A stretch of DNA of 64,000 nt from Glycine soja (lineage: Eukaryota; Streptophyta; Magnoliopsida; Fabales; Fabaceae). Positions 1 to 11,852 of this stretch are shown here, in pieces. The translations under genes were made by a program, and so were the position numbers. Under the pieces are notes generated by a model that was not told where the DNA came from, did not search any database, and was given only the letters and a program-made list of their open reading frames with translations. The DNA lies in contig NC_041008.1 in the NCBI RefSeq assembly GCF_004193775.1, positions 5,844,731 through 5,908,730 of the forward strand, in the 5' to 3' direction. Positions within the stretch are counted from its first letter, which is position 1. Each line of letters opens with the position of its first letter.

Positions 1-190
1 CTGCAGAAATCTATTTTGTCTATAACACTGACCTTATGGATTTTTTGGTTCTAGAAAATCCATAATGGAAAGCATAATGGCAGCCCTTGAATATTCCACT
101 GTGAACATTATTGGAGTGCATATGGACCAGGTTGGCTGGATAAGAGAACTTTAATCAAAGCAATTGCTGACCAGGTGGGGTGGGCCAGGT
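1..190 (+). pseudogene. NB-ARC fragment of the CNL family, cut by window edge
   Basis: The bases match exon 1 of copies A and B around the P-loop: tgaccttatgga, ggttctagaaaatccataatgg, the segment coding V-N-I-I-G-V, and aactttaatcaaagcaattgct. The Walker A sequence is destroyed (reads near MDQVGW instead of GVGKST), frames are broken, and the match stops at about 175. It is nearly identical to 36,085-36,240. Confidence 0.8.
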
Positions 191-1730
191 TTAAACTATC
201 ATTTTTTCTTTAAAAAACTTATGTAGACCTATATGCAAGTTTCCTTCACTATCAAAAGTTTAGATCAACTTATATAAGATTATATTCACTAGTTTCAAAT
301 TCAAATTTTAAATATATAATTATGTTAAATATTTGAATAAAAAATTTTATGATACTTGATTAGAATATAATTAATTACCTTTTTAGTAGAAAATACATTT
401 GACCTAAAAAAACCAACTTTCCTTCTCAGAACCTGGTATGTAAATGCGTTCGATTTAGGAGCAGAAAAGGTCATAGAGAAGGACATGACAGCCCCAAAAA
501 ACACTCAGTATACAATTTTATTTGTAATTTTTGATAACTAAAAAGAAGAAGAAAAAAACTACTTCTCTGCCTTCTACTGGAGGAGACAACGTGTTTCATA
601 ATCTAGATATTTCATCACCAATTAATAATGCAATGAGGACAAAATAACAATTGAGACATGCAGAGATGGATCATTCATTTATAAAGTTAAAGAGAAAATA
701 TCTTTCATTTATAAAGTTAAAGTGAAAGCGAGGACCACTTCTGTGTTCTGTTCCCCATTATATCAACCTACTTCCCCACTTATTTCGTTTACGTCCTTAG
801 CATGAATAGATTGTTGGAGAAATCCAGGGGAGTAAAGTTGAAGTAAACACCGGGGTGGAAGTCATTAATTAGAATCAGATATTCATTAGTCCATAAGTTC
901 TCACTTAGGTGGATCATGAGTCATGCTTAAAGAAACTTGATAACATATTTTAACTCAAAAATTAAGGTTTAGATTTATGGATTTCTCCTCATGATTCTCA
1001 AGATAAGATTTTATCTCATACTTATAATTCGATAATTATTATAATTAATAATGCCACGAAGATAAGATGACAATTGAGATAAGAGGAAATGAACCTTTAT
1101 TTATAAAGAGCTCGTTTGAATAAATTTTTTCATAAAGATTTTTAAGAGAATAAAATAAGAAAAATAAAAAAATATTTTTAAGTTAAAATTAGCTTTTACA
1201 TAATTTAAAAAATCATGTTTTAAATAAGTTAATATGAATTTTTACAAATTATTTTTATACTATAAAAAAATTATGAAATAAATTATTCAAACATGGTGTA
1301 AAGATAAACTTAAGATAACTTAAACAGGGAGGATCATTTCTGATCGAGTATGTTTTCTGGTTTCTTTCGTCATGCTCTCAGTATTTTCTTGCTTTTTTAC
1401 TTGATCTTTGTTTTATTCGGACTTGTAGTACGCCATCCATATCCATATCCTTAAATCATGTTTAGCTTGCCAACATATTTTATCTTTCTTCCTTAATAAA
1501 CATTTGCTCTGCTCACCACATTCAGTTCATTTCTTACGATTTGGAATAGTGTCAACACAACTCACGGTCATCCAATTCCAAGAATAGAGGTTTGTTCCTT
1601 TCTTTATTTAAGATTTTAAGAAATAAATGAAAAAACGAGCCAATATAGCTTATATCAATCTAGATTGGTTCTTTTTTCATTTATTTAATATTTTAAGAAA
1701 TTTCACTCATAAAGATGGATATATATATAT
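190..1730. other. Unit flank, repeated downstream
   Basis: No gene is seen. Positions 190-1,130 recur at 36,240-37,180, and about 1,030-1,130 recurs again at 42,360-42,450. A tandem pair of catttataaagttaaag(a/t)ga lies at 675-725. Positions 1,360-1,730 correspond to 43,170-43,480. Confidence 0.6.
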
Positions 1731-1734
1731 TGTG

Positions 1735-2045
1735 CATGTTCAGTTCTTTCAACTCTCGTGACTTTACAACTACTAGAATGTTACCAAAAATTAATATATT
1801 ATAATTTAAGCCACAATTTGTAGCTCTTTAACCAAACTTTGACAAACTGCATTTTATTCAATTGTCGAATATAAGCTTTACAAGGCAGCAGCTTCGAAAC
1901 CAGAGGAATATTCAGAAAGGGAAAGCAAATGTAAGGGGGAGATAACAGAGAAGCGCATATAAAGAAGAAAAGAAATGGAAAATTGGAGTAGTTGGCGGTG
2001 AAGAATAGGAGTTTTCCTCATTCTTAGTTTGTCTCACACCAAAGG
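1735..2045 (+). promoter_or_regulatory. Candidate 5' non-coding exon or promoter block, three copies in window
   Basis: It is conserved with 43,485-43,755 and 45,770-46,040. In the other two copies it ends caacaaag|gtaaga, a good donor; here it reads caccaaag|gttaga. The block lacks a long frame but is more complex than its AT-rich surroundings. It could be a first untranslated exon of the CNL genes with a long leader intron; that is inference only. Confidence 0.3.
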
Positions 2046-2159
2046 TTAGATCCTTAATACCCCTTACAATTTTACTTGCTGTGTTTTAGTTGATCCATTG
2101 CTGGAATGAATATATTTACTTGCTACCAATCTCTCTGTTCCTAGCTTTTGCTTTTCACT

Positions 2160-3000
2160 TAGTAGTAATGTATACTTTAGTTACTAAATTTTAGATGTGT
2201 CATGCACACATTTGATTAAATTATATAATTTTTTATATTTATATAATATTTACATTAAACTAGGTATATTGATCAAATTAATTTTCAAAATTAAGAATAA
2301 ATATTAATATATATTCATTATTATTATTATTATACATTTATACATCTATAAAATATTTAGAATTTTAATAAAATAAAACTATTTTGTCAACGAAAATAAA
2401 GACTAATATATTTTTATTTGAAAAATAATTATTGGAATGAAAATATATATATTATTATTATTATATATTAAAATAAATATGTTATTATTATTATTAAAAT
2501 AAATATTATTATTATTATTATAACATCTACCGGTGTTTCAGACAAGGAATGTTTCAGACAAGGAATCTAGATGGGATTGAATAGATTTTCTTTAAAATTT
2601 ATCAAGTCTTTGTTAATCTGAAATTAAATTCATAACCCCTTTAAATCAAGTTTTTCACAAAAAAAACTTTTCAAACAATGTTCATTAGCATGAAAAACAA
2701 TTGATTCAAAAAATAATAGTTTGGATAAAAAAATATCAATTCCAATAATAAGATTTATCACAAAACTAAGAATTAAAAAAGAAAGAATCAAAAATAAAGT
2801 TTACCTAATTAAGTTCTCCAAAGAACCTACATCCAGTTGATCTAGCTCATACTAGATCTTCAATAATTATAGAATTTGTATCATACAAATACTATACACA
2901 CACAAATCTCTATACTTAAACTTTTTTCTTGAACCCTACAAAGAAAAATCCTAAGAGTTGAAATCCTATCAAATTAACATTGGAAATCCTATCCAAGATT
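2160..3000. repeat. AT-rich intergenic stretch with ATT repeats
   Basis: It holds ATT/TAT trinucleotide runs at about 2,318-2,335 and 2,450-2,522 and a 16-nt tandem (tgtttcagacaaggaa twice) at about 2,533-2,566. No gene is seen. Confidence 0.6.
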
Positions 3001-5740
3001 AGATTACAACATATGAAAGAATTATTGGATTGAATACACCTTGAGTTCACAGGATAAGAAAAACCCATGATCTTGAATGCATGATACTTAAGCATGTTAA
3101 TCTCTCATGAAAAAAATGCATAATCTCTTGTTGACTCTTTACAAAAGGGAAAGATAACATTCATAAAAGAGTCACAAGAAAAAGAACAAGAGTGAGTATT
3201 TATATATTTAACAAAAATAAAAAAAAATAGATTTAACAGATTATCAAAACTTGTAATTGATTATTTTGATCAAAAACCTTTTTCTACATTTCCAAAAACG
3301 AGGTTATTGATCACAAATTGAAAATCAATTATCTCAATCAACAAAGACCAACCTTAACTTAAAAAAATAATGTAATCAATTACAACATTTGGTAATTTTC
3401 AACTTCTAAAGTTACTTAAGTTTTTCGAAGCAATATAATGGACTACAAGAAAAGATAATTGATTATATTGATACACAGAGTCCCTTTTTTCTCGAAACAA
3501 ACATTTTAATCGATTAGATAATGTGATAATTGATTATCCAAAGAAACCTAGATAAATTTCAACAAAAGTCTTTGAACTTGTTATAACACATTGTAATAGA
3601 TTACATAAACTTGTAATCAATTATCTTATGCAGAACATAACTTGCTTGAGAGACTTATGGATCAAACAACTTAAAAAATATAAATGAGTATTCCTAAACG
3701 TGTAAAATATAAGAAAACTTATCTAAAGCACACAAGCCTAACTAACACAAAGAATATAATGCCACACACCTGTTAAACGTGTTTCGGTGTATAAAATATC
3801 AAAATCAAAACTAAAATTGAGATAAAAGAATTTTTAGTCTATTTTATCTTAACCCTTTAATTCATCAGAAAAAAGAGACATTGATTAATCTAAGGTTTGG
3901 TTGGAAGATAAGTAAAGCTTAACCAATTGGGTTGACTAAGGACGGAATTTAGATACTATCCAAATAATTCAACTTAACTTTAACATATTGATCATTTATG
4001 TTCAATCGCTTGGTTAAAGAGTCTTCAATTTACACTTATCATAATATTTATGATTTAAATAAGATTGAATTAAAAAATAGAGTATACTCACGTATATATG
4101 TAATAACTTTTATTTTAATTTTTATCCTTAATTATTAATTTTAAAAGTACATAATAAATATAATTAAAAATTAATATGAAAATTTTCTAAATTAACATTT
4201 TATCATCGAAATTATATATAAATAGAATTAATGTTGGCAATTTTTTTATTAAATGTAATTAGCTAGGAGCATTAAATAATTAAATTACATCCGACTACTA
4301 TTACAAGGTTAAATAATCAATCTAATGATTAGAAAATTTCAGGTGAAATTTATTATATATGTAGAGAGGAGAGATAATATTTAATGTTATATATTATTAT
4401 AAAAAGTTATTATTTCTCATGAAATATATATTAGAGTAACTAATGAGAAAATGAGCATAAGTAGTGATAAAACATTTAACATTACTACTTAAAATCAAAA
4501 TTATCTAAATAAACATTTAATTATTATAATTGCATATTATATATAGTTTTATTACTTAATATGAAAATTATCAAAATTATTTTTTTAATTATCAAATTAT
4601 ATTCTGCCTTTATTCTTATTTATAAGAAACAAGTTATACTATTAAAAGAAATAAAGATAATATTAAATAAAATTATCGTAAGCAACATACTTTTGCATTA
4701 AATAATTTTTTTAACAATATATATAATCATTGATTATTATGAAGCTAAGGTTTCGATTGACAAACTTTTATTCAAGTATCTCTTACTATGTATTTTTTTT
4801 AATAAAAAATTATCATTTACCATCAACTAGATTTTAAATCCATGCATTGCAAAAATTTCTTTAATTTTTTTTATATTTTACTTAATACTTCTTAAAATAT
4901 ATATTTATCAATAAAATTATTATTTTTAAAATATTTATATTAAATTTGAGGAAGAAGATTATCTATATTCTTAATTAAGTTCATTTATAAATGTTTTGAA
5001 TGTGTTTATTGCAAAAAAAATATTTTTAGAATTGTTGAATAGTGTAATTTTATTAATTAAATATGGTTGTTAATTATGTTAAAATGTTTATTTATTTATT
5101 TTTTCAAAAACAAAATGTTTGTAATCTTAGAAAAAGAAAAACGAGTTGGTTTTCTTATATAGAATTCTCGTATGAATAATACATACATTGTTACATTTGA
5201 AATGTTAGATTAGTGTTCGAGTCATGTGGTACTATTGCCTGAAACGTAGGTTTAGTGATTTTAGAACCATCTGTAATTTCTTTAAAAATATTTTCCGAAT
5301 GATATTTCTTTCTCTATTTCAAATATTTCATACCATGTCCGTTAAGTTATTGAGCGTTCTTTTAATGATTTTGGTATTTAGAAAATTATTAACAGTATCC
5401 TTTTTGGAGAATGTTAATAAACTCAATTTTAAACAAACAATTAACATTTATTATTTAAAGTTATTAATATAAGAAGGATTACTATATATGTTACAAACTT
5501 TATAAGGATTATTTATGATTAAAATTATTACCGTTGTCTTTATAGGTAGAAAAGAGGATTTTTTTCACCTATATTAAGAGTATGCAAGCCATATTTATTT
5601 TTTGCAATTAGTAGGATTATATTAGTTTTTTAAACTTTAATATTAATAATAATAAAATATGCATAACGGTTAACCAACCGTACAATTATTAATTAGAATT
5701 TATAAAATATATTGAATAATATTGTTTTCAAGAAACATTC
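3000..5740. other. Intergenic block shared with 45,220-47,520
   Basis: It is collinear with unit 2 with many small indels. Positions 3,220-3,640 are rich in near-palindromes related to tgtaatcgattaca (for example attaattgatta-type and ttgtaatcaattat forms), a repeat habit familiar from legume genomes. The rest is AT-rich without credible coding; the 82-codon frame at 5,224 is not supported. Confidence 0.55.
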
Positions 5741-5756
5741 TCTCCCTATATTCACA

Positions 5757-5815
5757 CCCCTCCTCCAAAACTCCCCATAATTCAGCCACAAAGGTTGTTC
5801 CTCTACAAATCCTCT
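5757..5815 (-). mobile_element. LINE-type RNase H remnant, unit 1
   Basis: The minus strand reads FSKRICRGTTFVAELWG, the G-F-S-x-x-I-G...A-E-L-W core of the RNase H domain (RVT_3) carried by plant LINE retrotransposons. It is truncated relative to the copy at 47.5 kb by a deletion of about 130 nt. It is far too short to function. Confidence 0.6.
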
Positions 5816-6063
5816 TTGAAAAATCAGAAAGGAGTCTATGGATAGAAAGGGGTGAATTACATATAACTATGAAGAGAACCTATGAATGCGTCGCTTAGCT
5901 AGCTAGTTATAACTCTAGGGTTAGAAAAAGGGGAAAATGGAAAGACAACACATAAAATTAAAGGAATATGTTAAATAAAGGTGTATAAGCTACTTTGCAT
6001 TTCCTCCAATTGTATTTTTTGACTTTCCCTATTGCAGACTCATACATGAGTGACACATGTATT

Positions 6064-6277
6064 GAGTATATAAGTAATGAATAAATGGGAGCACACTGAT
6101 TCAATTTTTCTGTTATTCAGTTGTAACAAACTCTCTCTCTCTCTCTTCATCTTCGTGTGTGTGTGAAGTGCAGTGAAGCACTCAAGCTCCAACAGAATAG
6201 AGATGGACAAGGAGGAAATACTCACCTCCAGAAACACCTTGACATCAGCTTTGGATCCCCCATCTTTAAAGCCTTGA
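6064..6277 (+). promoter_or_regulatory. Promoter-like segment and 24-codon start of an unknown gene
   Basis: A TATA-like gagtatataag at 6,064 is followed by a leader with (CT)n and (TG)n runs (6,130-6,165) and then ATG at 6,203 in good context. The frame (MDKEEILTSRNTLTSALDPP) stops at 6,275-6,277. It looks like the captured 5' end of a gene. I do not recognise the peptide. Confidence 0.3.
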
Positions 6278-6299
6278 TACTCAAAAAAGGAAAAAACAT

Positions 6300-7100
6300 C
6301 CGTGTTGGACACTCATATATATGTCTCTGATATGTTCGAAATATATCGGAGAAGTATCTGATTTATTTTTAAAAAAAAAAATTGTAGGACTTAACTAAGA
6401 TACAACTTCGATACCATTCAAAATAATTGGATACGACTTCGAATATTTTAATAGTATTATTGTTTAAACTTTAGTTAGGATTTTTAAAATAAATAAAACA
6501 CTAACTTTTTCCTTTTCTCAAAATATAAACAAAAACATGACACAACATTTGCCCTTCTCTAAGCATGAAAACTGCTTTCTGAGACTTCTGGACGTTCTTC
6601 CGGGTAGTTTATTTTTCTGACAAGTGGGCCAGTTGGTCTCTCTCCACACAATGAATGCACAAACCATGCTTTTATTGAACATAATCTTTCCACCAACTGT
6701 GCTTGTTAAAACATAATTTGGATAGCTGGGGTGTTTTAAGTTTTAACAACTCTCAATATCATTTTCATAATTGCATTTTAACACCTGGCTTTTTTTTTTA
6801 ACATTCATATATACATTTTTTATAAATTTTTATTAACATATTCAGGACGTATTGTATTCTTAATTTAAAAAAAAAGTATCATATCCTCCTATCCATGCCG
6901 AACATGTGTCGTATGGTACATTCCTTGTATCACATATCTAAGCTTCATAGCTCCCAATCCAGGTCATGTTATCATATTTTCATCCATTCCTAATATAAGC
7001 TAAGGTATCTATTATTAGTAAGGCCTAAGATATATTTTAATCCATTAAATATAGAAGTTAATCATAAAAGATGCCTCTTTACTATTTATCACCAATGTTC
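6300..7100. other. Intergenic, possible degenerate DNA element
   Basis: The bases near 6,335-6,400 (tatgttcgaaatatatcggagaag) weakly mirror an inverted stretch near 6,870-6,930 (ccgaacatgtgtcgtatgg). This could be an old inverted-repeat transposon. No coding is seen. Confidence 0.3.
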
Positions 7101-7120
7101 ATAAATTAGGAATGTTACTC

Positions 7121-7527
7121 TTACAAACCCTCCTCCCTCTCAAGCATCACTCCAAAATGCCCTCTACCTCTTCCAAAACAACAACAACAATGAGAGTAGC
7201 CCAAACAGAAGTGTCGAATAATGTGCTCAAATATCTTTCTAAGAAAAATCAAAATCAAAAGGAGAATGATAGCAAGTGCCATTTTGGAGGAGACTATGAT
7301 CTTCCTTAGATCAAAACAACCCATCTCACACGCCTTCGCTGCCATGCACTTTGCAGTCTTCCATAGTTCCACGCGTTGACAACCGGAGATAATGCCGTAA
7401 GAGCAACATCACCTCCGTGACAAGCGGTCCCCCTCATCAGACTTTGGAAGTAACCATCCTTCATGGAGAGAAGCCTCTCCTTCTTCTTCGCAAAGTTGTG
7501 ATAGAAGGAACCTAAACTTGGGCACAC
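7121..7527 (-). pseudogene. ALMT (aluminium-activated malate transporter) first-exon remnant
   Basis: Minus strand, reading from 7,527 down: GSFYHNFAKKKERLLSMKDG, then after a frame change ELWKTAKCMAAKACEMG and DLRKIIVSSKMALAIILLL, then after another change SVWATLIVVVLE. These match in order the N-terminus and first two membrane helices of ALMT9-type vacuolar/plasma-membrane anion channels (K-A-W-E-M-G...D-P-R-K-I...S-V-W-A). At least two frameshifts and a stop break it, and it ends within the second helix. It lies in a 1.7-kb stretch (5,910-7,590) absent from unit 2. Similarity was recognised by eye. Confidence 0.72.
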
Positions 7528-7589
7528 TTGTTGTCAAACACATAATCGTTCATTGTATTCCTCTTCGTACTTTCTGGAACAAACAAGAA

Positions 7590-8470
7590 TCCAAGAACTT
7601 TTACTAAATGCAACGCGATCCGATGCGGAACTATGAAAAGTGAAAGAGTGTTTATTTGTCTATCTATGTGGTTATTTGATGGCGGATCTGTGGGGTGGGG
7701 TGTGATGATTTTTATTTCTTGGATGTTGATTTCTATAGATTATATTACCTTCCCCCATGAGTTTCAATAGACTTTCATTTTTTTTTCTTGAGTTATTCAT
7801 GTTCTACAAAATGAAATCACACTAAGGGGATGGAGACGTTTTGGGGGAAAATCATTGCTAATTAGTCGGAAAATGAAGTTTTATGTAGGCTGGAAAAATG
7901 GAGATAGTATGTATAATTAGTGAAAATCTCTACATTTCTTTAGTCTAATAATAAGATTTATTATTCCTTAATAGATTAATTATGATATCTGTCTTTTAAA
8001 CACATATAATTTTATTTAATAATCTAACAAACTCACTTAATTAGATCACAAAAACTATAAAATAAAATTTATTAATAATAAATAAATAATAAAATAATTA
8101 TCTTAAAATATTAGTACAGGTATTAAAACCTATTTCAACAATAAAAAAGGCTATACATGCAGAATTGGTACACAGGTAATGAGTTTAAAAATTCAGTAGA
8201 TGTGCACCAATAGGATGAAATGTTTTTCAGATATGTCTGAGTGTGACGCTAAGCATTCTTCTTTCTTCTGGGAATAAAAGAAAAATTATTTGCTAAAGAC
8301 AAAAATATACAATATACATTCAAACTTGATATCTTTTTTATGTTTTTTAACACATGGTTGCTTGATTTGGTTTTAGTAAATGTACTTTGATTTTTGATTG
8401 ATCAACTATATGATATTCTTTCCTCATTAGCTTTTGACTGATCTGTTTCCACTCTTCATTTTGTTGCAGA
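7590..8470 (+). promoter_or_regulatory. Copy A 5' flank, with probable 5' UTR
   Basis: This block is shared with the flanks of copy B and of the broken copy at 35.1 kb. It holds the GC-rich patch near 7,680-7,700 and ends in an acceptor-like tttgttgcag. The precise promoter is not readable from sequence alone. Confidence 0.45.
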
Positions 8471-8471
8471 G

Positions 8472-8477
8472 ATGTAA
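8472..8477 (+). promoter_or_regulatory. Minimal upstream ORF (ATG-TAA) ahead of copy A
   Basis: It is identical in sequence and spacing to the element before copy B: ATG-TAA, then 33 nt, then the main ATG. It lies just after a strong acceptor-like tttgttgcag, so it would sit at the start of the coding exon's leader if a 5' UTR intron exists. Confidence 0.5.
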
Positions 8478-8510
8478 TTGTACCTAGTACAAGAAAATCA
8501 AGGTCAAAGC

Positions 8511-11399
8511 ATGGACGCTGTGTCATCCGCACTACTAGAGCCAGTAACTAATTCTGTGTTGGATCTGCTTAAAAAGCAAGTGGATTACATCCGTTACAGG
8601 CGAAACTTTGATGAACTAGACGAGTGTGTTAAGCAGCTTAAACATAAAAAGGAGATAGTAGATCATCAATGTGAGGAAGCTGTCAAAAATGGACACGAAA
8701 TTGAAGGTAAGGTTAGAGAATGGTTAGGGAAAGTGGGTAAATTTGAGACAGAAGTGGAGAAGTATTGGAACGATGATGGCCACAAAAAGACACGGTTTTC
8801 CAACTATTTATTTCCTTACTTTAGGCATAGACTAGGCAGACTAGCAAAGAAGATGGCAGTTGAGGGTAAAAAGATAACCGATGATTGCCCCAAGTCTGAT
8901 GAAATTGCCTATCGGGTATACGTAACATCTAATGATGCCATTTTGTCTAATAATGACCTTATGGATTTTGGTTCTAGAAAATCCATAATGGAACAAATAA
9001 TGGCAACACTTGTTGAAGATCCCACTGTGAAAATGATTGGAGTGTATGGACGAAGTGGGGTGGGTAAGAGCACTTTAATCAAAGCAATTGCTAAAATTGC
9101 TCGAGACAAGAAGTTGTTTAATGTGGTGGCTTTTTCAGAAATAACAGACAACCCCAATCTAAAACAAGTCCAGGAAGATATTGCTTACCCTTTGGGATTG
9201 AAATTGGAAGGAGAAGGTGAGAATGTAAGAGCTGATAATCTACGAAGGAGGTTAAAGAAAGAGAAAGAGAACACCCTTATAATCTTGGATGACCTTTGGG
9301 ACAGATTAGACTTGAATAGGTTGGGAATTCCACTTGATGGTGATGTTGATGATAATGATTTAAGCAAGAAGACAAATAGTGATAATCAGGGTCCCCAAGG
9401 GCCGACAAAAGAAAAATCTCTTGGTGATTATAAGGGTTGCAAAATTTTGCTAACTTCAAGGAAACAAAATGTATTAACGGATAAAATGGAAGTTAAATTA
9501 ACTTTCTGTGTAGAGGAATTAGATGAAAAAGATGCTCTGAAGTTGTTTCGGAAGGAGGCTGGAATACATGGTGAAATGTCCAAGTCTAAACAAGAAATTG
9601 TTAAGAAGTATTGTGCTGGGTTACCTATGGCAATAGTTACAGTTGGAAGGGCATTAAGAGACAAGAGCGACTCAGAGTGGGAAAAACTTAAAAACCAAGA
9701 CCTGGTGGGAGTTCAGAATCCGATGGAGATTTCTGTAAAAATGAGTTATGACCATCTAGAAAATGAGGAGCTCAAGTCCATTTTCTTTCTTTGTGCTCAA
9801 ATGGGTCATCAACCCCTAATTATGGACTTGGTGAAGTATTGCTTTGGTTTGGGAATACTTGAAGGGGTTTACTGGCTTGGGGAAGCTCGGGACAGAATAT
9901 CTACATCAATCAAAAAGCTGAAAGACTCAGGTTTGGTGTTGGATGGAAGTTCTAGTATTCATTTCAATGTGCACGATCTGGTTCGAGATGCTGCTTTATC
10001 TATAGCACAGAACGAGCAAAATGTATTTACTTTGAGAAATGGGAAACTTAATGATTGGCCTGAACTCAAGAGGTGCACTTCTATTTCTATATGCAATAGT
10101 GATATCATTGATGAGCTTCCTAATGTTATGAACTGTCCTCAACTTAAATTTTTCCAAATTGACAATGATGATCCATCTTTAAAAATACCTGAGAGTTTTT
10201 TTAAGAGAATGAAAAAACTCAGAGTGTTAATATTGACTGGCTTTCATCTATCAAGCTTACCATCTTCAATTAAGTGCCTATCAGACCTCAGATTGCTTTG
10301 TTTGGAGCGATGCACTTTAGATGACAACTTATCCATCATAGGGAAGCTGAAAAAATTAAGAATTCTCAGCTTTTCTGGATCTCGAATTGAAAATTTGCCA
10401 GCTGAGTTGAAGGACTTGGATAAACTACAATTACTAGACATCAGCAATTGTTCAATAGTCACCATGATTCCACCTAATCTTATATCAAGGTTGACTTCGT
10501 TGGAAGAGCTGTATGTAAGAAAGTGTTTCATGGAAGTGTCGGAGGAAGGAGAGAGAAACCAAAGTCAAAATTCATTTATTTCTGAACTAAAGCATTTGCA
10601 TCAATTGCAAGTGGTGGACTTAAGCATTCCATGTGCTGAATTTTTTGCAAAGGAATTGTTCTTTGACAACTTAAGTGATTACAAGATTGAGATTGGGAAC
10701 TTCAAAACTCTTTCAGCTGGAGATTTCAGAATGCCTAATAAGTATGAAAATTTCAAATCTTTGGCATTGGAGCTGAAGGATGACACTGACAATATTCACT
10801 CTCAGACAGGAATAAAGTTGTTGTTTGAAACAGTTGAAAATTTGTTGTTGGGAGAGCTGAATGGTGTTCAAGATGTTATTAATGAGTTGAATTTGAATGG
10901 ATTTCCACATCTGAAACACTTTTCCATCGTAAACAACCCTAGCATCAAATATATCATCAACTCAAAGGATTTGTTTTATCCTCAGGATGTTTTTCCCAAG
11001 TTGGAATCTCTATGTCTCTACGAACTAAAAGAGATAGAGATGATATACTTTAGTTCAGGTACAGAGATGATATGCTTTAGTCCATTTACAGATTGCTCGT
11101 TCACCAAATTAAAAACGATCAAGGTCGAGAAGTGTGACCAATTGAAGAATCTTTTCTCCTTTTGCATGGTTAAATTGCTTGTGAGTCTTGAAACAATTGG
11201 TGTTTCCGATTGTGGTTCTTTAGAGGAGATCATTAAAATACCTGACAATTCTAATAAGATTGAGTTTCTTAAGTTGATGTCTTTGTCACTTGAATCATTA
11301 TCATCATTCACTAGTTTTTATACCACAGTAGAGGGGTCTTCTACAAACAGGGATCAGATACAAATTACTGTTATGACTCCTCCTCTTTTTGGTGAACTG
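8511..11399 (+). CDS. Copy A exon 1: coiled coil, NB-ARC and first LRRs
   Basis: This intact exon codes 963 residues. The coiled coil covers about residues 1-150. The P-loop GRSGVGKST has its lysine at residue 186. Kinase-2 LIILDDLWD lies near 254, RNBS-B CKILLTSR near 310, GLPMA near 368, RNBS-D FFLCAQMG near 422. The MHD position reads V-H-D near 485, a tolerated natural variant; copy B has M-H-D. Between kinase-2 and RNBS-B is a polar insert of roughly 30 residues (DLSKKTNSDNQGPQGPTKEK), ten longer than in copy B. The donor gtatga at 11,400 follows GAACTG. Confidence 0.9.
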
Positions 11400-11494
11400 G
11401 TATGATAGTGCATATTTTTCCTTTAAATTTTTTAATTAGTTTGTGACTAATTATTTTTCAGTTGTAAATATGTTAATTGTGTATGTGCTTGCAG

Positions 11495-11749
11495 GTTGAA
11501 ATACCAAACTTAGAGAACTTGAGTTTAATCTCAATGAACAAGATCCAGAAGATATGGAGCGACCAGCCCCCGTCAAACTTCTGCTTTCAAAACTTAATAA
11601 AATTAGCTGTGAATGATTGTCATAATTTGAGATATTTGTGTTCATTGTCCGTGGCCAGCAGCTTGAGGAAACTGAAAGTCCTCTTTGTAAGAAAATGTCA
11701 AATAATGGAGAAGATTTTTAGCACAGAAGAAGGAAATAGCGCAGACAAG
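11495..11749 (+). CDS. Copy A exon 2: LRR segment (85 codons)
   Basis: The exon follows acceptor cttgcag (ending 11,494) and ends GACAAG|gtgtgt. It reads VEIPNLENLSLISMNKIQ and then LRRs of the V-x-x-C type, one codon longer than copy B (STEEGN against STEGN). Confidence 0.87.
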
Positions 11750-11852
11750 GTGTGTATAGGTGTAAATAAGTAAATTTTTATAGTTGACTGAATGTTATGC
11801 ATTTCTGTTTAGTTTGATTACCAAATAATGGTTTGTTTTCATCAAAGTGCAG

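Noticed and set aside
5224..5472. 82-codon plus-strand frame
   Set aside because: Phenylalanine/leucine-rich reading of AT-rich DNA; the equivalent region in unit 2 is not open.
6040..6312. 90-codon minus-strand frame
   Set aside because: It is composed of the complement of CT and GT repeats and a promoter-like leader; no protein features.
8478..8510. Upstream extension of copy A (and 48,756-48,788 of copy B) from a TTG codon
   Set aside because: Plant nuclear genes start at ATG; the frame is preceded directly by ATG-TAA, so 8,511 and 48,789 are the starts.
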